Of a stretch of 64,000 nucleotides of DNA, positions 32,618 to 42,166 are shown one piece after another. The notes beneath the pieces are model-generated. The model saw nothing but the letters and a program-made list of their open reading frames with translations. It did no database searches and was not told where the DNA came from. Where the stretch lies: assembly GCF_001570725.1 (NCBI RefSeq), contig NZ_BCNV01000001.1, forward strand, positions 1 through 64,000, in the 5' to 3' direction. A program made the position numbers and the translations under genes. This stretch comes from Paenibacillus amylolyticus. GTDB taxonomy: Bacteria; Bacillota; Bacilli; Paenibacillales; Paenibacillaceae. Numbering within the stretch: position 1 is the first letter of the stretch; every line of letters begins with the position of its first letter.

Positions 32618-34288
32618 TTGCAAAATGACCGCGTGTTTACGATCAAAGATATCCTTGCACGTCCGATATTTGGCCGAGCAAGACTTGCGGCAGGGAAGGA
32701 TGGGGTGAACCGTCAGGTTGGCTGGGTTCATGTATTGGAGATTACGAATGTGTCTCCATTTGTAAGCCCCCATGATCTTATTTTATCCACCGGACTGTGG
32801 CTTCAATCGGAAGAAGGGCGCGAAGAGTATCTGCTTCAGCTGATTGGCAGTGAGGCAGCGGGGCTGTGTGTGGAGTTTGGTACCAGCATATATGGAATCC
32901 CGGAAGAACTGATTGAACTGGCCGATAGACACCAGTTCCCGCTGATCGTATTTGAACAACCAGTTCGTTTTGTCGAGATCACGCAGGATATTCACTCTCT
33001 GCTCATTAATCATCAGCACCAGCTGCTGAAAAGTCTGGAAGCTTACTCCCGTCAGCTTCAGCAACGAACATTGCAGAGTACGGATATGTCCGCTGTGCTG
33101 AACCTGCTGCATGAGTACGCTGCAAAACCGGTGGTGTACATCTCGTCCATGGAGCCGGGCAGTTTTGTCCCCGAACTTGCTCCAGAGATGGAACAGGCCA
33201 TCTATACCTGGTATGAACAGGAGGTAGAGCACCTGGACCTGAATGATTCGGATACCGAATTATGGTTCCATATGGACGAAGAGAAGGTTCTGCTCTGCCA
33301 TCCGGTCGTCTGTTTCGGTCAAGTATTCTCTGCTGTGGGCATGATTGTACATCCGTCCGCTCCAGTAGAGTATCTCAAGCTGTTACTCGACTATACGGCT
33401 AAGGCGGCGGCAGCGCTCACGCTTCGTTCCCAGTTTCTTGAAGAGAAGATGGTCCGCAATCAGAACGAGCTGATCCAGGATTTAATGAATGGCAACATTC
33501 TTCAGGAGGAACAAGCCCAGACCCGAATGGGACTTCGTTTGCTGGTGAAGGGACAGTACTGGTTTGCGGGAGGGGTTATAGAGATTGAGCATCGATTGAA
33601 GGGTACAGGCCGGGAGCGGATGGAAGCGAATCATCAGGATATTCTTGTCCTGCTTCGATCCCTGCTCAAGAAGAACAATCTGCCCAGCCTAATCATGCTG
33701 AAGAACAATCAGGTGTATCTGTGCTGTGCGAAGGAAGCAGTCTCGGCTGCTACGCGTCATCAGCTGCTCCGATTGCTGGAAGGAATCGCTCTGGACGTGA
33801 AGCGGTTTGCGAGCCGTAACTTGAAGCAGGTCGCCATTCATGCCGGATTTGGCAAGTTACGCAGCCGTTTGACCAGCCTGCCAGACAGCCTTCAGGAGGC
33901 CTATCAGGTGATCGAAGTGTCCAGATCGGTAGATCAGATGGAACATGTTCATTTTTACGAACGTATGGGTATATATCAAATGTTAAAAGCTTTACCCCAA
34001 TCCTTCCTGCAACCTTTTGTCCAGGATCACCTGGGTGTGCTGATTGAACATGACCAAACGCATCATCTGCGATTGGTAGAGACGCTGGATGCTTACCTGC
34101 AGAACTTTGGTTCCAAACGGGATGCAGCGGCACAGTTGTTTGTTCATCGGCAAACGTTGTACAACAGACTGGAGAAGCTGGAAGAACTGATGGGGCCTGA
34201 TTACATGAACCAAGGGAGAAGAATCTGTCTGGAGATGGCGCTGCTCGCGCACGCAATGATTGAGAATGGACAGTGGAAATCCTCTTGA
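32618..34288 (+). CDS. PucR-family regulator, probable activator of ald (AdeR-like)
   Basis: A 556-residue regulator. The N-terminal PucR domain (about 8-125) is followed by a GGDEF-like middle region. The C-terminal PucR HTH (about 490-545) reads YLQNFGSKRDAAAQLFVHRQTLYNRLEKLEEL. The start is TTG 32618 with GAGGGA 7 nt upstream; no ATG is in frame nearby. In B. subtilis the related AdeR activates ald, and the divergent position here supports the same role. Effector identity (alanine?) is inference. A perfect-stem terminator follows. Confidence 0.9.
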   Translation: MQNDRVFTIKDILARPIFGRARLAAGKDGVNRQVGWVHVLEITNVSPFVSPHDLILSTGLWLQSEEGREEYLLQLIGSEAAGLCVEFGTSIYGIPEELIELADRHQFPLIVFEQPVRFVEITQDIHSLLINHQHQLLKSLEAYSRQLQQRTLQSTDMSAVLNLLHEYAAKPVVYISSMEPGSFVPELAPEMEQAIYTWYEQEVEHLDLNDSDTELWFHMDEEKVLLCHPVVCFGQVFSAVGMIVHPSAPVEYLKLLLDYTAKAAAALTLRSQFLEEKMVRNQNELIQDLMNGNILQEEQAQTRMGLRLLVKGQYWFAGGVIEIEHRLKGTGRERMEANHQDILVLLRSLLKKNNLPSLIMLKNNQVYLCCAKEAVSAATRHQLLRLLEGIALDVKRFASRNLKQVAIHAGFGKLRSRLTSLPDSLQEAYQVIEVSRSVDQMEHVHFYERMGIYQMLKALPQSFLQPFVQDHLGVLIEHDQTHHLRLVETLDAYLQNFGSKRDAAAQLFVHRQTLYNRLEKLEELMGPDYMNQGRRICLEMALLAHAMIENGQWKSS

Positions 34289-34310
34289 TGAGGTGAAGGC
34301 GATACGAGAC

Positions 34311-34357
34311 AGACTGTGCATCTGTCTTACACGACCTCCTGCACAGTCTAACAGTTT
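34311..34357 (+). terminator. Intrinsic terminator of the PucR gene
   Basis: Perfect 10-bp stem AGACTGTGCA / TGCACAGTCT with a 19-nt loop, then AACAGTTTTT. Confidence 0.85.
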
Positions 34358-34638
34358 TTACTGATTCGCCGAATATGTTGTAATGAAGCAGTCAGGTGTT
34401 GAAAGGTGGGAGTGGAGCGGCGCCCCCGATAAAGTTTCGTTTCACCGGAGGATGGTGCCAAAGATAAAGAGGTAGGAGCAGCCAGCCGATACGGGGGTGA
34501 TGACCGGTCGGGACGTTCTTCCGGTTCTGCCTCATGGGCTGCCATTGAAATACCGCTTTGGTGCAGCCATTCATTAAGTCGCTTGGGATTGATTCCGAGT
34601 TGTCCGCTCAGATTACAGATATCGAGGTTTATTCTCAC
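34348..34638 (-). CDS. Possible small hypothetical protein (96 aa)
   Basis: The reading frame from GTG 34638 has an AGGAAAGGCGG-type ribosome site 4 nt or more upstream. The first 30 residues (INLDICNLSGQLGINPKRLNEWLHQ) look HTH- or helix-like, but the rest is basic and low in structure. The 3' end lies inside the PucR terminator, and no terminator of its own is visible. It may be spurious. The rest of the gap (34639-34955) holds only the STAND-gene promoter. Confidence 0.3.
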   Translation of the reverse strand: MRINLDICNLSGQLGINPKRLNEWLHQSGISMAAHEAEPEERPDRSSPPYRLAAPTSLSLAPSSGETKLYRGRRSTPTFQHLTASLQHIRRISKNC

Positions 34639-34864
34639 ACAAATCCGCCTTTCCTGGAATATCGGGCTGGTAGTAGGGTTTGAAAGGGAAGCATGAATTC
34701 GAGATCGGTAAATGCTCATGTACATGTTGGCTGTGCTTGATCGGCGGAATGATTCATTATGTTAAGAAGTAGCGCGGAGTCGTCTATGTATATCGTGTAA
34801 AACGTTTCCATGTCCGCTGGTTTGAATATTTCCAATAAATTGGCTTTTAACAAGATTCTATCAC

Positions 34865-34900
34865 TTCACATGCAATTGCGCGTCTCAATATAGTCTCAAT
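34865..34900 (+). promoter_or_regulatory. Candidate promoter with GTCTCAAT direct repeats (STAND gene)
   Basis: TTCACA (34865-34870), 18 bp, TATAGT (34889-34894). Two GTCTCAAT octamers at 34882-34889 and 34893-34900, 11 bp apart (one helical turn), overlap the -10. Confidence 0.45.
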
Positions 34901-34955
34901 TTTGTGAGAAAATAAAGTATATTAAAAGTACCAGTATCTAGTACGGAGGACATAT

Positions 34956-37025
34956 ATGGGAAATAGTAGTGAGGCTCAATACGACAAATATGTTAAGGAT
35001 GGCAAACGTTTCGTTGGTCGAGCCAAGGAACTGACGACACTGGAGCAGTGGTTCGAACATCCGGAAGCCCCATTAACCATATTTTCAATTACGGGCATGG
35101 GAGGCATCGGTAAATCATCCTTGCTTTCAGAAATGCTATCCATATCTCGGGATCAAGGTGCAACGGCAATATGGATGGACGGGCGATCATGCGGAGCGAC
35201 CCCTTCCGTATTTATGGATTATTTATCGTCGACATTGGGATTGGAAACACTGGATAGTGAAGGGTACCCGCGACCACTGAGCTTGCTGAAAGACACTTCG
35301 GTCGATAAACGATTGGTCCTGGCAGTGGATAATTATGAAGAACTCGCACTGCTGGAAAGTTGGTTCATGGAAGTCTTCATATCCAAACTTCCGTTAAGAG
35401 GGATACTTGTGATTCTTGCATCACGCCCGGAAATGGCATCTGCTTGGCGAACACATCCGCGATTGCATAGGCGCTTTGTACAGATGCGGCTTCAACATTT
35501 TACAGTCGATGAGATTACAGAGTATATCACGGTCGCAGGCTCTCTGGATAAGGGTGTGGCAGGTACCATTACGAGGATGACCGACGGGCATCCGCTGGGT
35601 CTGGCCCTTGCTGTGGAAGCTGCGGATCAGAGACGTAATCTTCCGCATGCCGAATGGGCTGAGCTGTCGCATATGATTAGTGCCCGATTACTATTGGAAC
35701 TTACATTTCCCCGATTACATCCCATGGTGGAGGTACTAACACTGCTTGAGACAGCAAATCAGGAGTTGTTATCATCTGTACTGGATATGACCGTGACGAC
35801 AGAAGAGTTTCATATGCTGAGACAGATGTCTTTTATCCGTTCCGGCCCGGATGGTCTTGCCCTGCATGATATAGCCAGGGTGCACCTGCTGCGAGATTTT
35901 CGCCAACGGGAGCCACATCGGTTGCAGACGATGCGGATCAAAATCGCGAAGTTGCTGAAACCGCTGCATGAACAGGCGGGGTCTCATGAGCGTCGCCAGA
36001 TCGCCCGAAAGATGCTGCTGCTCTGTCAGGAATCCATGCTTCAACACCGCAAGTACGCGGACGTATCTCGTGATTCCTTGTTCTCGCCTCTCGAAACGAT
36101 GAGAAGAGAGGATCTGCCTGCTCTGCACATCTTGTTACAGCAATGGTGTGAGTACAGTGTGGAACCATGGCAGGCTGTATCCTATGGATGCTTCCTGGAT
36201 GAATTGGCACAACGTTATCCTGAAGGGATCGTATTGATGCGTGACAGGCTTGGGGAGACGATCGCGATGTTCATTACCGTACTTGTACATAGGGATAGTA
36301 GCCAGCTGCTTCTGAAATATTTTCCAAATGAAATGCATGAATGCTTCACACCACAAGAGCTGGCGAATGACCCGGATCAGAGTGACACGCACTTTGCTTT
36401 GCTGGCTGCGGCAAGAGATGATGTGCCTGGTTATACACGAGAAGAACTGGTAGGATACATGGCACTGGACCGGCTGTCTCTGTTGGGTGATGGTGCGCGT
36501 GCGATGCTCGTTGCAACGAATCCTCACCTGAAACTATTTTTGCAAAGCATTGGATTCCAGATGCGAAGAACCCACACTCGTGTCTGCGACAGATTTGAGG
36601 ATCAGGCGGACGTACTTGATTTGGATTTGCGTAGTGGGCAATTCGGAGAGTGGGTCATGTCTCTGCTTGATCCAAAATCAATAGAGGATCGTATACAGCC
36701 GGAAACAACGGAAGTGGATGGAGTAATCTGGACTGAACATGATGTTCGCAAGATGTTGGGGGATCTTCGTTCCCCGGGAGAATTGCATGAATATGCTGAC
36801 AGGGTTAGAGGAGTAAAGGATGGGATCCAGTTACAGCTGTATGTTATGGATCTGTTGGAGGGCAGAGTACATGGTCTATCTCCACAGGATCAGATGCTGT
36901 TACACGCGGCCTACTGGACGCATGCTGGCAATCCAACTGCCGCAGCCCAGAAGTGTTCCATGAGTCGGGCAACATTCTATCGCCATCTTCGAACAGCGCT
37001 GACTCGCTTGGCGCGAATTTTGTAG
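34956..37025 (+). CDS. STAND-class ATPase with C-terminal HTH-like segment
   Basis: A 689-residue protein. FVGRAKELTTLEQWF (about 19-33) is the entry helix of STAND/NB-ARC-type NTPases. The P-loop is GMGGIGKSS (about 47-55), Walker B is RLVLAVDNYEEL (about 118), and there is a sensor-like ILVILASRPEM and a winged-helix LHDIARVHLLR. The middle is helical without clear repeats. The last 40 residues (NPTAAAQKCSMSRATFYRHLRTAL) resemble a Fis- or PucR-type HTH, suggesting a signal-responsive regulator rather than an effector. GGAGG lies 8 nt before the ATG. No toxin or partner gene is adjacent. The target is unknown. Confidence 0.78.
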   Translation: MGNSSEAQYDKYVKDGKRFVGRAKELTTLEQWFEHPEAPLTIFSITGMGGIGKSSLLSEMLSISRDQGATAIWMDGRSCGATPSVFMDYLSSTLGLETLDSEGYPRPLSLLKDTSVDKRLVLAVDNYEELALLESWFMEVFISKLPLRGILVILASRPEMASAWRTHPRLHRRFVQMRLQHFTVDEITEYITVAGSLDKGVAGTITRMTDGHPLGLALAVEAADQRRNLPHAEWAELSHMISARLLLELTFPRLHPMVEVLTLLETANQELLSSVLDMTVTTEEFHMLRQMSFIRSGPDGLALHDIARVHLLRDFRQREPHRLQTMRIKIAKLLKPLHEQAGSHERRQIARKMLLLCQESMLQHRKYADVSRDSLFSPLETMRREDLPALHILLQQWCEYSVEPWQAVSYGCFLDELAQRYPEGIVLMRDRLGETIAMFITVLVHRDSSQLLLKYFPNEMHECFTPQELANDPDQSDTHFALLAAARDDVPGYTREELVGYMALDRLSLLGDGARAMLVATNPHLKLFLQSIGFQMRRTHTRVCDRFEDQADVLDLDLRSGQFGEWVMSLLDPKSIEDRIQPETTEVDGVIWTEHDVRKMLGDLRSPGELHEYADRVRGVKDGIQLQLYVMDLLEGRVHGLSPQDQMLLHAAYWTHAGNPTAAAQKCSMSRATFYRHLRTALTRLARIL

Positions 37026-37103
37026 CCAGAACGGCACATTACAGGACGAATAAACTTGCTGGAACAGGCAGATGTTACAACCTATAGCTCAAGAATGTTG
37101 CAA

Positions 37104-37153
37104 CCAAAAACACGCAGTCGCGAGTGGTTCGGCCCGCTAATGCGTGTTTTTGG
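37104..37153. terminator. Bidirectional intrinsic terminator
   Basis: Perfect 13-bp inverted repeat CCAAAAACACGCA / TGCGTGTTTTTGG around a 24-nt loop, between convergent genes. Confidence 0.88.
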
Positions 37154-37208
37154 TGTCCGGTTTATCAGGGAATCTTATTTCTACTAACTTGATGATGCAG
37201 ACCAACAA

Positions 37209-39179
37209 CTATTGCTTGGTTTGCACTAGCCAGTCTGCAAGTTCTTCGGTTTGTATGAGAATGGCGATGGGGTCCCAATACCAGGAACGATCTGCTCCCC
37301 AGATGTATACATGATCATTTTTGACAGCGTCCAGACCACCCCAGATCGGGTCTGCTTTCAGGGTGTCCATCGTCTGATTATCCGTAGTCAAGATGATATA
37401 ATCTCCGGCATATTTTGGTAGCACCTCAGCCGAGAGACTTGCCCAGCCTGGATCTTGTAACTCGGCCATGACTGCAGCGGGAGGTTTGAAGCCGAGCACG
37501 TTATATATCGGTTGACCGCCTTTGCCATAGTTGGAACCAACGGTGGAGATATCTTTACCCATATACTCCAATATGGAGAATGTGCTGTCAGCAGGAATGA
37601 CGTTCAGTACTTTTTCTTTGGCAGCAGCTGTACGACGGTCGTATTCGGCAAGCCAGGATGCAGCTTCCGTTTCTTTTCCTAGCAGTTCTCCGAAGTAAGT
37701 AATCTCCTCATGCACACTTTTGAACGAAGCATACGGTACGATGACGGTGGGAGCAATCTTAACGAGTTGCTCATTCATCTCGGCATAGGTGTCATCCATA
37801 ATGATGAGATCCGACTCCATGGAAGCAATTTTCTCCAGATTGCCGTTTCCATCCCCCAAATCTTCAACATCTTTCAGCACATCGTTCAAGTAAGGATTAA
37901 TAATATGGTGACTGGATGTACCGACAGGGGTTACCCCCAAAGCGATCAAGCTGCCCAGATATTCACCGGCTACAATTCGTTTCGGATATACAGGAACTTT
38001 GACGTCTCCGGTAACGGTGGATACGGTTTTGGTCTGTGGCTGTTCAGATGTTGACGTACCGGCAGCTTGTTCTTGATTGGTGCCCGTCGATGCAGTTCCG
38101 TTTTCGTTTGCAGCAGAGGTATTGTTTGCTACATTCCCCGTTCCGCAAGCACTGAGTAGTAACATGAGACTGAATAATAATACGATGGCTGTTGATGGCC
38201 TTGACCCGCTATACATGTTGATTTCGTCCTCTCCATCACGATCTGGTTGATAATCATTATCATCTATACCAGTATAACGGAGCGGTTTGGGAGGGCCAAT
38301 GGATAATCTCATGGTTGTAGAAGGACAATCTTCCAGTCCGGGGCGCTTCGCCTGTTGTGCCCGATAATGAGAGGGAGAGACACCTTTATATTTTTTGAAT
38401 AACCTGCCCAAATAAAAGGGATCCTGATACCCGATACTGGATGCAATTTCTTTTAACGTGGCATCTGTCTCCAGCAGTAACGCTGCGGCCTTGTCGATCC
38501 TGACTTTAATGAGATAATCAATGGGACTAAGGCCTGTCCGGCTTTTGAAATAGGAAGACAGATGTGCGACACTGTAGTTCAGACTCTCGGAGAGGGATTC
38601 CAGCGTTATCGCATCTGCATATCGTGTTTGAATGATCGTAATGATCTGTGCCGCCAAATCACGCTTGTGTGAACGTGTACCTTGTGTCTGCATCTGATTC
38701 AATAACTCACTGATCAATTGCAGTAACAGGCTTTTGGCACGCAATGGTGCAACTGGATCTGCTTTCTCCCATTCCTCGTACATGTCGGTGAACAGGCGAT
38801 ACATCATGACAGGATCGGAAGGAAGCAGGCTATATGTGGTGTCAAAAGGGCGCAGCTGACTGGCAACATCCTTGAGTGTCTGACTTGTACCAGGTGACAG
38901 TGTTGCTTTATAGTAAACGGCGTAATATTCGTAGCCTTCGGCTTCCGGCTCTATCGTAAGGTTGCTGCCTTTGCCGGTATGGAATACCTGGAATCTTCGG
39001 GTGCTGTGCGCCGTCCCATTTAGCATGATTTGTGCACTTCCGCGGACCGACAGGATCAGGAGGCTGGCAGGCACAACGTAAGAGCGTGGGGAGTGCTCTG
39101 CTCTCAGTATCACGCGGCGAACATCAAATATTTTGCAATAAGCGTGATTCCATAACAACATGTGATTCGGGATATCCAT
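37209..39179 (-). CDS. AraC regulator fused in frame to a siderophore-binding lipoprotein (FeuA-like)
   Basis: About 656 residues in one frame. The N-terminal cupin-like region is followed by an AraC double HTH at about 165-265 (ITLESLSESLNYSVAHLSSYFKS; ATLKEIASSIGYQDPFYLGRLFKKYKG). A linker then leads to a second start-like segment MYSGSRPSTAIVLLFSLML with a lipobox LLSAC, a Thr/Ser/Asn-rich tether and a Fe-siderophore-binding domain (YPKRIVAGEYLGSLIALG; LEKIASMESDLIIMDD). Bacillus Btr is an AraC plus FeuA-like fusion, but without the signal peptide. Either a membrane-spanning sensor or two products is possible; ATG 38216 can start a free 335-residue lipoprotein (see the embedded promoter). 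The start ATG 39179 has AGGTGA upstream. Confidence 0.88.
   Translation of the reverse strand: MDIPNHMLLWNHAYCKIFDVRRVILRAEHSPRSYVVPASLLILSVRGSAQIMLNGTAHSTRRFQVFHTGKGSNLTIEPEAEGYEYYAVYYKATLSPGTSQTLKDVASQLRPFDTTYSLLPSDPVMMYRLFTDMYEEWEKADPVAPLRAKSLLLQLISELLNQMQTQGTRSHKRDLAAQIITIIQTRYADAITLESLSESLNYSVAHLSSYFKSRTGLSPIDYLIKVRIDKAAALLLETDATLKEIASSIGYQDPFYLGRLFKKYKGVSPSHYRAQQAKRPGLEDCPSTTMRLSIGPPKPLRYTGIDDNDYQPDRDGEDEINMYSGSRPSTAIVLLFSLMLLLSACGTGNVANNTSAANENGTASTGTNQEQAAGTSTSEQPQTKTVSTVTGDVKVPVYPKRIVAGEYLGSLIALGVTPVGTSSHHIINPYLNDVLKDVEDLGDGNGNLEKIASMESDLIIMDDTYAEMNEQLVKIAPTVIVPYASFKSVHEEITYFGELLGKETEAASWLAEYDRRTAAAKEKVLNVIPADSTFSILEYMGKDISTVGSNYGKGGQPIYNVLGFKPPAAVMAELQDPGWASLSAEVLPKYAGDYIILTTDNQTMDTLKADPIWGGLDAVKNDHVYIWGADRSWYWDPIAILIQTEELADWLVQTKQ
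38216..38299 (-). promoter_or_regulatory. Promoter, Fur box and ribosome site embedded inside the AraC-lipoprotein ORF
   Basis: Read on the minus strand: TTGGCC (38299-38294), exactly 17 bp, TATACT (38276-38271). A perfect 7-1-7 Fur box TGATAATgATTATCA follows at 38262-38248, then GGAGAGG (38234-38228) and ATG at 38216, which starts the lipoprotein signal peptide. All of it is also translated in frame as the linker between the two domains. Confidence 0.8.
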
Positions 39180-39252
39180 CCTTTGCAACTCACCTTCTTA
39201 TTGAAGCTAACGATATTTCATTTTATCCATTATAACGACAAGAAGAGGCTGG

Positions 39253-40950
39253 TCATAGACCAAGCCTCTTCATGCGATTATAGAGCGTTGCCCTGGAGAT
39301 ACCGAGCTGCTTCGCGAGTGTTCGTTTGTTGCCGCCTGCCGCTTCCAGATATTGAAGTAGAAGTTCAGCCTCATAGGTGTCCAATTTTTGCTGATAGGTG
39401 TCATTGGAGACGAGCTTGGAATCATCGGAATGATCCACATTCGCAGAAGTTCGAGCTTCTTGTTCCCTCGCCAAATGCTGAGGTTGCCCGTGTTCACTGT
39501 TGATATGTGGATGAATTCCCGATGTCAGCTGCATTTCGGACTGATCTTGTGCGGTCAGGGAGATAAGGGTATCGGGCAGGTATTCCGGCTTGACCTCACC
39601 ATCTGTCGTCAGAATGGTCAAACGTTCTATCACATTTCTTAATTCACGAATATTGCCTGGCCAATCATACTGGAAAAGCAACTTAAACACTTCAGGCGGA
39701 ACCAGCTCAATATGACGGTTGTAGAGCAAGGAGAACTCTTGCAGGAACGTCTGGGTTAATTCATATATATCTTCCTTGCGCATGCGCAGGGGAGGGATGA
39801 CAAGGTTAATGACGTTAAGTCGATAATACAGATCTTCCCGGAATTCATTGCGGGCAATCATGCTGAGCAGATTCTGGTTGGTTGCTGCGATAATCCGGCA
39901 ATCGGCCTGTTTCATACGCGTTCCCCCCACAGGAAAGTAACTCTTCTCCTGCAATACCCGAAGCAGCTTCACTTGCAGTTCCAATGGCATCTCACCGATC
40001 TCATCCAGAAAAAGAGTACCCCCCTCGGCAAGCTCGATCTTGCCTTTTTTGCCTTTGGGGTCAGCTCCGGAGAATGCACCCTTCTCATAGCCGAATAACT
40101 CACTTTCGAACAAGGAAGCGGGGATTGCCCCACAGTTAATGGCGATAAATGGTGCAGTCTGCAATTCACGAAGATCATGAATGGCTTTGGCGAATAACTC
40201 CTTACCTGTGCCACTCTCTCCGAGGATGAGCACGGTTGCTGAGGTGGTGCTGATCTTGCGGATGGTATCCAGACACTGGCGAATGACCGGGCTGCTACCT
40301 TTGATACGAGCAAATGGATCCGTGTCGGGACGCAGTCTGGCGACGGCTTTCTCCAGATGTTGGACTTTGGATGTCATATGTAATAGTTCCTGATGTAATC
40401 GAATTTCGGTTGTGATATCTACTTCCGCAGCTACTGCGCCCACAATGCGTCCATCCAGCTGAACCGGACGGGCGTTAATCAGAGCGAACAGATCTGGTCT
40501 CGGCTGATGCTGTTTGCGATAGACGGTTTCGCCGGTATATAACGTCTTGAGGGACTGGAGGCGATCAGGCGGAAAAAAGTCTGCGGCAGGCTTTCCGATA
40601 ATGTCATTTTTGCTAATTGAAAATACATGCTCCGCACCAGATGTCCAGTAGGCCACCTTAGCTTCTTCATTGATTAATGTCAAGGCAGAACCGGCTGTTT
40701 CCAATGTGGTCTCAAAGTAGGCCTCCATCAGCCGATGTGCATGCATCATCGCATACAGGACATCGGATACGGCGATATAACCCAATATGGGCCCATCATC
40801 CTGAATGAACAAATAAGAAGATGTGTCGAATAAGGAGATGGTATCTACCAGAGATGTTGTTGATGGAATGGTGGGCTTGGAGAGACCTGTATCCAGAGTA
40901 CCCGTATCCGTACGCAATAAAGACATTAAATCAGGAAGTAAATGTTTCAT
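39253..40950 (-). CDS. Sigma-54-dependent activator, RocR-like (PAS-AAA+-Fis)
   Basis: About 565 residues. An N-terminal sensing segment with a PAS-like domain at about 95-205 (TLINEEAKVAYWTSGAEHVF) precedes the AAA+ core at about 235-465. The core has Walker A GESGTGKE, the sigma-54-contacting loop ESELFGYEKGAFSGA (GAFTGA variant GAFSGA), Walker B GGTLFLDEIGE and WPGNIRELRNV. The C-terminal Fis HTH is NKRTLAKQLGISRATLYNRM. ATG 40950 follows GAGGTG by 6 nt. It probably activates the divergent proline genes at 42394-45110, which carry sigma-54 promoters; RocR in Bacillus controls arginine/ornithine/proline catabolism in this manner. Confidence 0.92.
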   Translation of the reverse strand: MKHLLPDLMSLLRTDTGTLDTGLSKPTIPSTTSLVDTISLFDTSSYLFIQDDGPILGYIAVSDVLYAMMHAHRLMEAYFETTLETAGSALTLINEEAKVAYWTSGAEHVFSISKNDIIGKPAADFFPPDRLQSLKTLYTGETVYRKQHQPRPDLFALINARPVQLDGRIVGAVAAEVDITTEIRLHQELLHMTSKVQHLEKAVARLRPDTDPFARIKGSSPVIRQCLDTIRKISTTSATVLILGESGTGKELFAKAIHDLRELQTAPFIAINCGAIPASLFESELFGYEKGAFSGADPKGKKGKIELAEGGTLFLDEIGEMPLELQVKLLRVLQEKSYFPVGGTRMKQADCRIIAATNQNLLSMIARNEFREDLYYRLNVINLVIPPLRMRKEDIYELTQTFLQEFSLLYNRHIELVPPEVFKLLFQYDWPGNIRELRNVIERLTILTTDGEVKPEYLPDTLISLTAQDQSEMQLTSGIHPHINSEHGQPQHLAREQEARTSANVDHSDDSKLVSNDTYQQKLDTYEAELLLQYLEAAGGNKRTLAKQLGISRATLYNRMKRLGL

Positions 40951-41377
40951 CGGTATCACCTCAGTTGGGGTATAACGTTCAGAACTATACCTGTTACAAG
41001 CAAGGAATTCTTGCGATTTGAGTAAATGGAAAAATTTGAGTGGAGATATTTATTCATATTATAGCTTTCAAAATGAACTGTGTATAGATTTTTTGACATG
41101 AAGCATACATAATGCGATCGAAAATAGTAGTTGAGTTTGCTGTGTATATTTATAATGCGCTTTCAATTCTATTATTTGAGTTTGGTTGCTGAAAAATAAT
41201 AATAAAATGGAATTTAGAGTTAGGTACGAGTCATTAAATATGACATTTATTTTAAATGAACGGTTATTTTTAAAGGTTAAGTGATTCTATGTACTGCCCT
41301 TCAATTTGTCCACACCATTAAGAATCTTCTGAATAATACTATAAGAAGGACTGAATGAATCAAAGGAGGGTGATGAA
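40951..41377. other. AT-rich gap, no gene seen
   Basis: 427 bp of AT-rich sequence between the leftward RocR-like gene and the rightward exosporium-type gene. It should hold both promoters. I could not identify a convincing sigma-A or sigma-K promoter, repeat or RNA. Confidence 0.5.
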
Positions 41378-42166
41378 ATGGCTATTCTATCAACTGGCCC
41401 CATAGAGAATAATATTTCAGGGATAACGGGTATCCGACCTACTCAATCCGTCACGGTCAAAATTGATAACCGGAATGAGACAGAAATGTTCACGGTGCTT
41501 CTTCGGGGCTATTACCTTAATGGAGTCAGAACATTATATGTAGAAGAACTGCTCAATGTATCACCTAATCAGGTCATAACCAAAGATTATGATGGGAATT
41601 TTGACGCTTTCGAGTTTGTATTTTCAACCTCAGACACGGCTACTGAGGAAGCCCAAATATCCGTATGGGGCAAAGGTACTGATGACGAGTTAGTCGCAGC
41701 TCACCGATTGGTGTCTCAGGAGTTGTTGGGAGAGACACAGAGTACAACGGGAAAAGGTTTATCCTCATATGCATATATTTTTAATACATCAGCTCAGACT
41801 GTTGCTACCGAAGCAGACATAACCTTTGACAGTAACCAAAATCTTACGAATATTATTCATACACCTAATACCGCTGAGATTATTATTGGCAATGCCGGGG
41901 ACTACGCGGTATTTTTCATCGTTGCAGGTGTACAGGCGAACCAATTCACCCTTTATCAAAACGGAGCCCCTGTAGGGGGCAGTGTCTATGGTAGCGGTGC
42001 TGGTACCCAACCCAATCCGGGAATGGTCATTATCACTGCTGCATCAAGTGATGTACTGACATTACGGAATCATTCCAGTGCATCAGAAGTTGATCTGCAA
42101 ACCCTGGCAGGCGGAACACAGATCAATGCCAATGCCTCTATACTAATTCAACAATTAAGTGGTTAA
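41378..42166 (+). CDS. Exosporium-type protein with BclA-C-like domain
   Basis: A 262-residue protein without a classical signal peptide. The C-terminal ~135 residues (SYAYIFNTSAQTVATEADITF, AGDYAVFFIVAGVQANQFTLY, SSDVLTLRNHSSASEVDLQT, NASILIQQLSG) form a C1q/TNF-like jellyroll, as at the end of BclA-type exosporium glycoproteins. The N-terminal ~120 residues form a separate beta-rich domain (VTVKIDNRNETEMFTVLLRGYY). Collagen-like GXX repeats, normally joined to this domain, are absent. AAAGGAGG lies 9 nt upstream. Spore-surface location is inferred from the domain. Confidence 0.75.
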   Translation: MAILSTGPIENNISGITGIRPTQSVTVKIDNRNETEMFTVLLRGYYLNGVRTLYVEELLNVSPNQVITKDYDGNFDAFEFVFSTSDTATEEAQISVWGKGTDDELVAAHRLVSQELLGETQSTTGKGLSSYAYIFNTSAQTVATEADITFDSNQNLTNIIHTPNTAEIIIGNAGDYAVFFIVAGVQANQFTLYQNGAPVGGSVYGSGAGTQPNPGMVIITAASSDVLTLRNHSSASEVDLQTLAGGTQINANASILIQQLSG

